Positions 17,434 through 24,437 of a DNA stretch of 64,000 nt are shown here, one piece after another (position 1 is the first letter of the stretch; the number at the start of each line of letters is the position of its first letter). This DNA comes from Aliiroseovarius sp. F47248L. GTDB lineage: Bacteria; Pseudomonadota; Alphaproteobacteria; Rhodobacterales; Rhodobacteraceae. Made by a program: the position numbers and the translations under genes. Below the pieces are notes generated by a model that saw nothing but the letters and a program-made list of their open reading frames with translations, was not told the origin of the DNA and ran no database searches. The stretch covers positions 1,860,001-1,924,000 of the forward strand of contig NZ_JALKBF010000001.1 of the NCBI RefSeq assembly GCF_023016085.1, in the 5' to 3' direction.

Positions 17434-17708
17434 GATAGCTATTAGGTGAGCGGGACCCCGACTTTGACATGAAAATATATCTGGATGAAATGTGGGGAGA
17501 TATCTGACTTAGCGGTGTGGGCAGTCGGGTGCAGCTGCTCAACCGGAAGGCGGTTCACATAACATCCCATTCAGCGATTTTCACGATTTATTGCACTTGA
17601 TCGCTTCTTGCTGGAGTAGTGCCCTTCCAATCAATAGCGGTCATCAATAAGGTGATCCTCCCCCACTGAAGTGGTCCGGCCCTATAGTTAGGAAACGGAG
17701 GATCGAAC

Positions 17709-17987
17709 ATGGGAATCAAGCGACACAAACCAGAAGAGATTGTCACGAAGTTACGGCAGGTTGAGGTGCTGTGTGGGCAGGGAATGCCGCGCGTCGATGC
17801 CATCCGACAGGTGCAGATAACCGAGCAGACATTCTATCGCTGGCGCAAGCAATATTGCGGCATGGGAACCGACCAACTTAAAGAGTTGAAGCGACTTCAG
17901 AAGGAGAATGACCGGCTGCGTCGAGCCGTGTCGGACCTGACGCTGGACAAGCTCATCCTTTCGGAAGCTGCCCGGGGAAACTACTGA
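17709..17987 (+). CDS. IS3-family transposase OrfA
   Basis: A 92-residue DNA-binding protein with an N-terminal helix-turn-helix (KRHKPEEIVTKLRQVEVL and ITEQTFYRWRKQY) and a C-terminal leucine-zipper-like stretch (LKELKRLQKENDRLRRAV) for multimerisation. It starts at the ATG after GGAGGATCGAAC. The frame ends at TGA 17985, four bases after a slippery heptamer that can shift ribosomes into orfB. Intact. Confidence 0.93.
   Translation: MGIKRHKPEEIVTKLRQVEVLCGQGMPRVDAIRQVQITEQTFYRWRKQYCGMGTDQLKELKRLQKENDRLRRAVSDLTLDKLILSEAARGNY
17975..17981 (+). other. Programmed -1 frameshift heptamer G GGA AAC
   Basis: In the orfA frame the codons read CGG GGA AAC TAC TGA, so G-GGA-AAC fits X-XXY-YYZ. The frame one base back is open and runs into orfB. 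This matches the way IS3-family elements make the OrfAB transposase. Confidence 0.7.
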
Positions 17988-18835
17988 GCCCTTCGCGTCG
18001 TCGTGCCTGTATCGATCATGTTCGCAGCCAGTTCAAGGTATCGGAGCGGCGAGCCTGTAGTGTCCTGGGACAGCACCGGTCCACACAACGTCGTTTGCCG
18101 GTTGGCCGTGCTGACGAGGAGCGTCTAGTGGCTGATATGATCGAACTGACCCGCCAGTATGGTCGGTATGGCTACCGCCGGATCGCAGCTTTGCTCAGAG
18201 ACGCCGGATGGCTTGTGAACGACAAGCGTGTCGAACGTCTGTGGCGGCGTGAAGGGCTCAAAGTGCCAATGAAACAGCCGAAGAAAGGGAGGCTCTGGCT
18301 CAACGATGGCTCCTGCGTTCGTTTGCGACCGGAGTATCGCGATCACGTTTGGTCATACGACTTCGTGCATCACCGAACTGATGACGGGAAGGCATTCCGG
18401 ACTCTGAACATCCTGGATGAGCACAGCCGAGAATGCCTAGCGATCCGAGTGAAGCGAAAGCTGAACTCGACCGAAGTTATAGACGCACTGACGGACCTGT
18501 TCATCCTGCGTGGCGTCCCGGCATACATCCGTTCAGACAATGGGCCGGAGTTCATTGCTCAGGCCGTTCGGGACTGGATCGCAGCTGTTGGCGCCAAGAC
18601 CGCTTACATCGAGCCGGGATCTCCTTGGGAGAATGGATATTGTGAAAGCTTCAATGCCCGGTTCCGCGATGAACTGTTAAATGGCGAAGTCTTCTACAGC
18701 TTAAGGGAGGCACAAATCCTGATCGAAAAATGGAGGAAACACTACAACACGAAACGACCACACAGTGCCTTGGGCTACCGCCCACCGGCCCCGGAAACCA
18801 TCGTCCCGATGGAACCCAGGCCAATAATGCACTAA
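17981..18835 (+). CDS. IS3-family transposase OrfB (DDE integrase core), made as an OrfAB fusion
   Basis: In the -1 frame after the slippery site, the coding sequence is open from about 17981. It reads LLSPSRRRACIDHVRSQF, then an HTH_21 region (RYGYRRIAALLRDAGW) and an rve catalytic core. DDE residues are seen in VWSYDFVH (Asp), YIRSDNGPEF (Asp) and SPWENGYCESF (Glu), and the family end RPHSALGYRPPAPE is intact. No good independent start codon with a ribosome site is seen upstream of the core. A TTG at 18095 would lose the first 38 residues. The element looks potentially active. Confidence 0.9.
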   Translation, partial: LLSPSRRRACIDHVRSQFKVSERRACSVLGQHRSTQRRLPVGRADEERLVADMIELTRQYGRYGYRRIAALLRDAGWLVNDKRVERLWRREGLKVPMKQPKKGRLWLNDGSCVRLRPEYRDHVWSYDFVHHRTDDGKAFRTLNILDEHSRECLAIRVKRKLNSTEVIDALTDLFILRGVPAYIRSDNGPEFIAQAVRDWIAAVGAKTAYIEPGSPWENGYCESFNARFRDELLNGEVFYSLREAQILIEKWRKHYNTKRPHSALGYRPPAPETIVPMEPRPIMH

Positions 18836-18869
18836 CATTCAAACTGGACCACTGAGGTGGGGCCGATCA

Positions 18870-19171
18870 ACCCTGATTGGAACAAAAACAACGCCCACCC
18901 CACACTAACAACAAACAAGCTGGTGTTCCGTATCCAAGTTAAAGCTGATCGTTGGAAAGATGGGTTGTGTGTTGGATACATCAAAACCTACTTCGCTGGT
19001 GGTGTGACACTAAGAGTTCGCCCAGAAACACTCGTCCTCAACCCTATTGGCGAAGTGTTTACTTGGGCAACTTGGAACCCGAAGAACATGAATAACTACG
19101 TACTAGATCAGATCCGCGACACTATTCCCATCTGGGTGAAGATGGGAGGAAATCTGGAAATGCCAAAATAG
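18870..19171 (+). pseudogene. 3' remnant of a gene truncated by the IS3 element
   Basis: An open frame of about 100 codons runs straight out of the right end of the IS and ends at 19171. Its sequence is protein-like (KLVFRIQVKADRWKDG, FTWATWNPKNMNNYVLDQIR). There is no in-frame ATG near the junction, only a GTG inside the IS at 18857. No continuing frame with matching character is found left of the IS, where the frames close by 17650. It is therefore best read as a decapitated hypothetical gene, though weak expression from the IS end is possible. Confidence 0.5.
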
Positions 19172-19698
19172 GTACTGATTTTTTCTTACTGGACTACATA
19201 TCAAACTAAGCACATTGACACTCGCTGTTAAAACTAAGGACAGTATTTGGTCAAAGAAGAAAACAACGGACCCATTTTTTCACTTCGCCAATCCGAGTAG
19301 CCCCCTCCATTTATCAAGTCCGAAATTTTCTAAGTTATCATCCAAACGGACATCACACATTTACAGCTCTGTTTTCCGACAATTTGCGTCACGATCACAA
19401 CACGCCTTAGCATTGGAGACATAACGAAACCTCACACATTTCGACATAAATAGCTGAAAAGTTTTCATAATTTTCGAAAACCACCCACATCAACAGAGAG
19501 AAACAGATTTCTTGCAATCGATTGCATGGATACCATCGGCAAAACTCCGTAAAACTGGAGCACTTTTCGGTAAAACCTTGTCGCGAAGACACGGTGGAAC
19601 CCCAAAATATCTAAATCGCCTCCAAAAACCTAAACACAGCCAGAAATGGTGACCAGATCTGTACACATAAAACCGACGTTACATGTGCAGAGGTCCAA
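19172..19698. promoter_or_regulatory. Long AT-rich leader of the recombinase operon with a 14-bp palindrome
   Basis: No credible gene is seen in 527 bases. The perfect palindrome TGCAATCGATTGCA lies at 19513-19526, and 13 of its bases recur at 24270-24282 ahead of the operon at the other end of the island. It is about 170 bases upstream of the recombinase start. An AGAGG ribosome site precedes the ATG at 19699. Confidence 0.5.
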
Positions 19699-20370
19699 AT
19701 GGCGTTTATTTCCTACTATCGCGTTTCAACCAATCGTCAGGGCACTTCAGGCCTCGGTTTAGACGCCCAGCGCAGAGCAGCAGAACTGTTCGCGCAACAA
19801 TCCGAAAGCCACATTAGTCAGGAGTTCATCGAAGTTGAAAGCGGTAAGCGGCGGGACCGCCCACAATTACATGCCGCAATCGAGGAATGTCGTAACAGCG
19901 GGTCGACATTGCTGATTGCCAAACTGGACAGGCTCGCTCGCAATGTCCATTTCATCTCGGGATTACTAGAAAGCAATGTGAAATTCATAGCTGTAGACAT
20001 GCCCAGCGCAGACCGTTTCATGCTTCACGTATATGCTGCGATGGCCGAAGAAGAAGGGCGCAGAATAAGCGAGAGAACTAAAGCCGCGCTAAAGTCCGCA
20101 AAACTACGTGGGATCCCACTCGGGGAAAATGCAAAAGCTCTCCCAGACAAGAATGGCACCAGAGCCGCGCGGTTTGCCCGCGAAGTTGGACCCAGCATTG
20201 GAACGCTCAAGTCACAAGGGCTCTCAGTCCGAGAAATCGCGTCAATGTTCAATACCGACAAACTTCTTTCTTATCGCGGAGGGCAATGGCACAGTACAAC
20301 TGTCCAGAGAGTTTGGACAAAATACATTTCTCTTACCAGCGGGTATACTAACACCCCCCCACGTCAATAA
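19699..20370 (+). CDS. Serine recombinase (resolvase/invertase family)
   Basis: A 223-residue small serine recombinase. The catalytic domain starts YYRVSTNRQ with nucleophile Ser10. It continues with QRRAAELFAQ, GSTLLIAKLDRLARN (near residue 73) and AEEEGRRISERTKAAL (near residue 115). A C-terminal HTH follows (SVREIASMFN near 175). It may resolve multimers or invert or move DNA within the island; its target is unknown. The next gene starts immediately after its stop, so the two form an operon. Domains appear complete. Confidence 0.88.
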   Translation: MAFISYYRVSTNRQGTSGLGLDAQRRAAELFAQQSESHISQEFIEVESGKRRDRPQLHAAIEECRNSGSTLLIAKLDRLARNVHFISGLLESNVKFIAVDMPSADRFMLHVYAAMAEEEGRRISERTKAALKSAKLRGIPLGENAKALPDKNGTRAARFAREVGPSIGTLKSQGLSVREIASMFNTDKLLSYRGGQWHSTTVQRVWTKYISLTSGYTNTPPRQ

Positions 20371-21720
20371 ATGTCACATAGAAAAGATTTCTTACATAAC
20401 TTCACAATTGATAAGCAAGTAACTCCCGAAAGAGCCTTAATCGACAGACTGCAGCTTTCGATAGGTGACTGGGGGTTATTTGGATCACCTGACCAAGTTT
20501 GTGAAACCGTAACCAATCTCCGAAACATTGAAATCGAAACGTCAGAGGGAGAGTGCATCCCACTATTCAAAGGTGATCCGTTTTTATCCCACCGCCAACG
20601 CCTGAATATCAGCTTTGCATCGGCAGCAGCCGACACAAAAAACACGGGTCTCTCGCCATTGATTTCTGGCAACCTCAGGTATTCTGCTCGCTATCGCCGC
20701 CCAGAAGAGCTGAGAGACGCCACATCCAGTTTCCAATTCAATACTACACTAAATCTAACGCGCTTCATCCAAGCGCAGAAATTCAGGCTAAGAACCCGAA
20801 TTGACCGCCGCCCACGTTTGCTTACAGACATGGTATTGGCAATCGACCCTGATCCTACTTGGCATGCAAATGAAACCCCGTTGACTGCGGCAAGCAATTT
20901 GATCGTCGGACCTTGGCCCAAATACGCATACGCACAAAGTCGAAGTGCTCAGAAGCATCTTTCTCGCTATCTTCGGCTGGTGGATGGAGTCCTTCAACGA
21001 TCATTCACCATGGCCACATCCGATGGCAGCCCAGCGCCTCGTCGAGCCGCATACTACTCACTTCAAGAAATCGAGGTGTATTGGGAGTACGATTGCGATG
21101 ATCCAATTCAATTTGTAACTGCTTTGCTGCCCAAAATAAGAAGCATCGGGAGTGTGTTCTATGAAGGGAGCGTGGATACTAGCTATGCTCGTGAGGTCTC
21201 ATCTGTCATTGAGCACCAAAGTCCCTCCATTAAGGCCCGTATAGCAAAAGGAGTTTGGCTACGTGTCTACGCAAAAACCAATCGGCGTGTTCGATTTGAA
21301 ATACTGCTGGAGTCTAACATCATTGGGAAAATTTGCGGCGGTCAAACTGCTTCATCACGTCCCTTGTTTTGCTCCAAGGTTTCCCCGTTAATCGAATATG
21401 CTACAGACAAGCTGAATACTATCCTTCCCACCATCTTGCCATCGCTCGCACCTAACTCACATCATACAGCAATTTCATTGGTAACTGAGATTTGTAGTGC
21501 GTGTAATGCTACACATACAGCCCAAACAATCATCAGTTCATTAGTGTGTATGGGACGGATTGCATTGTACAATGGCTCTCATCTCAAGGAGCCGGTTCAC
21601 AAACTGCGCGATTTGGGTGTTCTTCAAACCGTTATACCCAGAAGCAGAAACTATGTCGTGACGCCAAGATATGAAGAAGCATTAACTTCTCTAAGAGGAC
21701 TGGGCAACAAATCCCAATAG
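20371..21720 (+). CDS. Unknown protein, weakly resembling phage/plasmid replication proteins (gene II type)
   Basis: A 449-residue protein whose ATG follows the recombinase stop with no gap. The best clues are YYSLQEIEVYWEYDCDDPI (229-247) and WLRVYAKTNRRVRFE (296-310). These recall the conserved 'x-x-L-x-R-x-E' and 'Y-x-K-x-x-x-x-R-x-E' blocks of filamentous-phage gene II/X-type Rep proteins. If right, it would start rolling-circle replication of the excised island. No HUH motif is obvious. Treat the replication role as a hypothesis. Confidence 0.4.
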   Translation: MSHRKDFLHNFTIDKQVTPERALIDRLQLSIGDWGLFGSPDQVCETVTNLRNIEIETSEGECIPLFKGDPFLSHRQRLNISFASAAADTKNTGLSPLISGNLRYSARYRRPEELRDATSSFQFNTTLNLTRFIQAQKFRLRTRIDRRPRLLTDMVLAIDPDPTWHANETPLTAASNLIVGPWPKYAYAQSRSAQKHLSRYLRLVDGVLQRSFTMATSDGSPAPRRAAYYSLQEIEVYWEYDCDDPIQFVTALLPKIRSIGSVFYEGSVDTSYAREVSSVIEHQSPSIKARIAKGVWLRVYAKTNRRVRFEILLESNIIGKICGGQTASSRPLFCSKVSPLIEYATDKLNTILPTILPSLAPNSHHTAISLVTEICSACNATHTAQTIISSLVCMGRIALYNGSHLKEPVHKLRDLGVLQTVIPRSRNYVVTPRYEEALTSLRGLGNKSQ

Positions 21721-21739
21721 GCCGAGATTACGCCTCGGC
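21721..21739. terminator. Hairpin between convergent island operons
   Basis: GCCGAG (21721-21726) and CTCGGC (21734-21739) form a six-base-pair stem with a seven-base loop, exactly between the convergent genes ending at 21720 and 21728. It overlaps the stop of the minus-strand gene. No T-tract follows on either strand, so intrinsic termination is uncertain. Confidence 0.35.
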
Positions 21740-22309
21740 AAGCCTCGATATTTCGGCTTCAACACTAGCCCTTACCTTTTTTCGGAGAATCTCAAACTCT
21801 GCTTTCGCTTCAATCAAAGCCTTGCGACGATTGGCATCACTTTGAACAACATTGTTCGCGCAATCCATTTTGCCATAAATCTTATCTTGGCTGCTTGTGA
21901 ACCCATCTTGCCAATTTGCACCACTAGCAAATTGGCTTCTGTTTGCGTCATCTAGCTTAGCTTCAAGAACATCTAGAGCCTCAATCCAAGCCTTATTCAA
22001 TTCCTCTAGCTCTTCCTTTACCTCTGCAAGATTGGTACCGCTCACTGAAATCGCTTCAGATGTTCTCCCGAGGTCCGTACAAACTTCGAGTGCATGGTAT
22101 ACGGGATCTTTAACTTCACTACGAAATTCGTCGAGGCGAATACCCAGCGCGCGTACTTTCTTCGTCTGAGCGTTCGTATGTCGATAATTTAGGTAGTTGA
22201 ATAGCAGGCCAAGAACGGAGACTCCCAATACGCCCCAAAGTCGCATATCATTTGGAAGCGCTGGTTTTGCCGCCTCTATCACGCTTACGGCTTGATTGGC
22301 ATCAGTCAT
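21728..22309 (-). CDS. Membrane-anchored coiled-coil protein, third gene of the ATPase/STAS operon
   Basis: A 193-residue protein with one membrane segment near residues 23-41 (LWGVLGVSVLGLLFNYLNY). A long helical, charged domain follows, with coiled-coil character (LAEVKEELEELNKAWIEALD and a final ILRKKVRASVEAEISRLAEA). The C-terminal part is probably cytoplasmic. It starts nine bases after the STAS-like gene and on the same strand, so it is probably cotranscribed. No family is recognised. It could be the membrane sensor or effector of the module. Confidence 0.6.
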   Translation of the reverse strand: MTDANQAVSVIEAAKPALPNDMRLWGVLGVSVLGLLFNYLNYRHTNAQTKKVRALGIRLDEFRSEVKDPVYHALEVCTDLGRTSEAISVSGTNLAEVKEELEELNKAWIEALDVLEAKLDDANRSQFASGANWQDGFTSSQDKIYGKMDCANNVVQSDANRRKALIEAKAEFEILRKKVRASVEAEISRLAEA

Positions 22310-22318
22310 AAAGGTTCT

Positions 22319-22663
22319 TCAATATTTAAATGCGGCTCCGCCTCTAGCGGCTAAGCTTCTATCAATACCACGCAGAATTTGCTCCATAACCGAAGGGCTA
22401 GCTCTAAATTTATAGTGCTCCAAAAATGCATCCTTCGATTTAAACTGCTGCACACTTTTCGAAAACATGCCTTGAAAGAAGGATGTTGCTATAGCTTCAA
22501 TAGTGTTGGGTACGACAACTTCAACACTGTCTTCCAGTGCATCAAATTCGTCCAATTTGAACTTCTTACGAGCCTCGACACCGCGCTCATGTCCGGAAAT
22601 ATTCCGAACACGGTCATTCGATAGTTCTTCGAAGTTGATTTCCATTTCATCCGTCATTGTCAA
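22319..22663 (-). CDS. STAS-like (DUF4325-type) small protein
   Basis: A 114-residue protein whose middle, VEVVVPNTIEAIATSFFQGM (about 48-67) followed by FKSKDAFLEHYKF, fits the strand-helix pattern of STAS-like DUF4325 proteins. These are often encoded beside GHKL ATPases and recall anti-anti-sigma factors. The gene overlaps the ATPase gene by 17 bases, indicating translational coupling. The serine at 62 (ATS) could be the analogue of the phosphorylated serine in anti-anti-sigma factors; that is inference. Confidence 0.6.
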   Translation of the reverse strand: MTMTDEMEINFEELSNDRVRNISGHERGVEARKKFKLDEFDALEDSVEVVVPNTIEAIATSFFQGMFSKSVQQFKSKDAFLEHYKFRASPSVMEQILRGIDRSLAARGGAAFKY

Positions 22664-24125
22664 AAATCTTACTTAGGTAAGTAGGGTCCAGTGAGAAGCC
22701 GATGCTGATTGCAGTACCCGGCAGTTTGACACCCAAATCAAATACATAATTTGGATCAGGGGGCAACTTTGCCGAATTCTCGTTATTAAACCATTGCACG
22801 CGCGCTCCATACTCACCTTCCCGCGCAACGCCTCTATTATAGTTTTCTTTGAGTTGAATACAAGAACTACCGGAAATGATGGTTACCTCAGGTTTATCCG
22901 ATCCATCCCCTGTGTACCCAAGCGTAGAAGCGAAATCCAAAATATCCATAAGTCCGAATCCGCCGCGATTGTCTCTGTCAGCTTCTCGTACACATGTTAC
23001 ACCGTCTTGAATTGCGGCAAGCGTTCGCAGAGTTTCATCTGATTGCTTGGCACCAGCGCCCCTGACATTCCGAATATAGTTTTCAATATCGTCTTGCTGA
23101 TCTTTCAATGCTCTTTGCAGGCTCTCTGAGAATGAGTCTCCAACTGAAACAATTCCGATGCTAGCGCGATAGGACCACCCTTTTCCGTCGGCGCGTTTCC
23201 TCCGCGCAAGAAACCCGGATACGGACCATGAGCCGTCTCGCCTAATTCCATCAGAGTGCCTTTCGGCGTTCTCCAGAACTTCCCCTAGTAGGTTCATGAG
23301 TTTCTCTCGACCACTTTCAGAAAGCTCCAAACCAATTTCTGGCCGCCCGAGCCATTCATCCATTGCCTCACAAAACCTACTAGTCGCAATGTCACGCGTC
23401 GGAACATCAACATAAGGAGTTTTCGACATAGTGCTGCCAGCCTTACGTCGCCGCGAAAGCGGAAAAGCCCACACGTCTTCGAAGTCAGATACACCACCAA
23501 ACCTGACATTCAGAGCATACTCAACTCCAATTGCAGCTAGTACTTTTTGCATAGGAAGGTCCATCTCACCACCTACAAAGATGGGAACCATTTCCTTCCA
23601 GCATTCAACGAGGATCATGAATGGGACGACATCGAGGCAGTATTCATCTTTGAAGTTCAGACGCACCCCCAAACAACGAGCCTCCGCCGCAGCAATCCTT
23701 CGGAGGCCATCTAGTGTCTCCTGCGGATTTTCAATAAAGCTGAATCCTTCAAAGTCAATTTGCACATCTTCTGTGCTTTCGTTGCGGTCAGGCAGCTTCT
23801 GCCAATAGCCCTTACTCAGTCGCTCAGGAAACAATCCGTCCAAAACAACGGAAGGACGCATTTCACGTGTTAGGAGCAATCGGTCCGTATCGGTAACCTT
23901 TGATTTCTCTGGGTTGTAGGTTTTGCCTTTTCTAAGGACATTACTTACAGCCCTCTTTACTGCTTGCTTTTCGCGCCCAGTCAGCCCGTCAACATTCCAG
24001 TCCTTTTCAAGACGTTGCCTTTTCTTTTTTAAGCTGGCCCGATCGGCAATTTCGCCTGAGGCATTCTTCTTAACACTCTGAGTCGAAAAGAGCCGAACCA
24101 GATCCGCTGCTGTAATGTTTTTCAA
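22647..24125 (-). CDS. Divergent GHKL-type ATPase with N-terminal STAS-like region
   Basis: A 492-residue protein. Residues 1-75 are basic and helical. About 120-225 (VQIDFEGFSFIENP through FVGGEMDLPMQKVLAAIGV) looks like a STAS or STAS-like fold. About 245-430 is a HATPase domain with an N-box (LLGEVLENAERH, E282-N286-H290) and a G2 box (NRGGFGLMDI, 386-395). The usual DxGxG of the G1 box is replaced by SVGDSFSES near 327-335, so nucleotide binding may be altered. No HisKA domain is seen. It is the first gene of a three-gene operon whose second product is STAS-like, suggesting an ATPase/STAS partner switch. Confidence 0.68.
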   Translation of the reverse strand: MKNITAADLVRLFSTQSVKKNASGEIADRASLKKKRQRLEKDWNVDGLTGREKQAVKRAVSNVLRKGKTYNPEKSKVTDTDRLLLTREMRPSVVLDGLFPERLSKGYWQKLPDRNESTEDVQIDFEGFSFIENPQETLDGLRRIAAAEARCLGVRLNFKDEYCLDVVPFMILVECWKEMVPIFVGGEMDLPMQKVLAAIGVEYALNVRFGGVSDFEDVWAFPLSRRRKAGSTMSKTPYVDVPTRDIATSRFCEAMDEWLGRPEIGLELSESGREKLMNLLGEVLENAERHSDGIRRDGSWSVSGFLARRKRADGKGWSYRASIGIVSVGDSFSESLQRALKDQQDDIENYIRNVRGAGAKQSDETLRTLAAIQDGVTCVREADRDNRGGFGLMDILDFASTLGYTGDGSDKPEVTIISGSSCIQLKENYNRGVAREGEYGARVQWFNNENSAKLPPDPNYVFDLGVKLPGTAISIGFSLDPTYLSKIFDNDG

Positions 24126-24251
24126 TAATGCCTCTTACAAAAAACCTGAATGCAACAATAGCGCGATTCTTCAATTCAAAGGTGTATAACACTTTGATAG
24201 TTAGTTGCTTTTCGATTTTCCACTATAATTTGTGCAATTCAAGTTGCGGCA

Positions 24252-24282
24252 CGTCCTATTTGCGCCCTAGCAATCGATTGCA
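24252..24282 (+). repeat. Island end repeat (right copy) and shared palindrome
   Basis: Bases 24252-24270 match 14295-14313 with one mismatch and again contain two G(T/C)CCTA boxes 11 bases apart. Directly adjoining, 24270-24282 holds GCAATCGATTGCA, of which 12 bases are a perfect palindrome, found also at 19514-19526. The site is about 130-155 bases upstream of the ATPase gene start and 32 bases from the attachment repeat. Integrase arm binding and operon control are both plausible. Nothing else is evident in 24126-24313. Confidence 0.55.
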
Positions 24283-24313
24283 AGCACCAATGTTCACGTA
24301 AGTCATTGAAAAG

Positions 24314-24360
24314 ATGGTGCCCCCACACGGACTCGAACCGCGGACCTACTGATTACAAAT
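24314..24360 (-). repeat. Right attachment repeat within intact tRNA-Thr
   Basis: Identical over 47 bases to 14127-14173. It runs from the base beyond the CCA end to the anticodon loop of the tRNA, so the island-borne copy now forms the functional 3' half of the gene. Confidence 0.93.
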
Positions 24361-24390
24361 CAGTTGCTCTACCAGCTGAGCTATAGGGGC
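24315..24390 (-). tRNA. tRNA-Thr (anticodon TGT)
   Basis: Read on the minus strand, the 76 bases fold as a standard cloverleaf. The acceptor stem is GCCCCTA/TGGGGGC, the D arm GCTC...GAGC, the anticodon stem ACTGA/TCAGT with loop TTTGTAA (anticodon TGT), and the T arm CGCGG-TTCGAGT-CCGTG, with an encoded CCA. It decodes ACA and related threonine codons. It is the insertion site of the island, and its 3' half is supplied by the element. Confidence 0.97.
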
Positions 24391-24437
24391 ACTGCTGCGC
24401 ATTTAAGGGGTTCTGCAGCAGGGTTCAAGTAAAAGGT

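Larger units (their letters stand above)
17653..18869 (+). mobile_element. IS3-family insertion sequence, 1217 bp
   Basis: Imperfect terminal inverted repeats begin TGATC at 17653 and end GATCA at 18869. They share the inner block AGTGGTCC (left) and GGACCACT (right). The element holds orfA and orfB with a -1 slippery site between them, the IS3-family plan, and the length is typical. The flanks do not show an obvious target duplication (AAGG on the left, ACCC on the right). Either the ends are off by a few bases or a rearrangement followed insertion. It appears to cut a gene whose 3' part remains at 18870-19171. Confidence 0.88.
14127..24360. mobile_element. Integrative genomic island in tRNA-Thr(TGT), 10.2 kb
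   Basis: A 47-base direct repeat (14127-14173 and 24314-24360), equal to the 3' part of tRNA-Thr from the anticodon loop to CCA plus one base, brackets the segment. A tyrosine integrase lies 149 bases inside the left repeat. The intact tRNA is at the right end, so the element supplied a replacement 3' half and displaced the original copy to the left. Contents: integrase, HTH protein, secreted proteins, IS3 element, serine recombinase, Rep-like protein and an ATPase/STAS/membrane operon. Base composition is AT-richer than the flanks. No conjugation or phage structural genes are seen. Confidence 0.93.

Noticed and set aside
17648..18874. Target-site duplication flanking the IS3 element
   Set aside because: Flanks AAGG and ACCC differ, and shifting the ends by a base or two gives no matching 3-5 base repeat.
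19215..19424. 69-codon open frame in the recombinase leader
   Set aside because: No ribosome site and unstructured Ser/Lys-rich composition. The region is better read as a regulatory leader.
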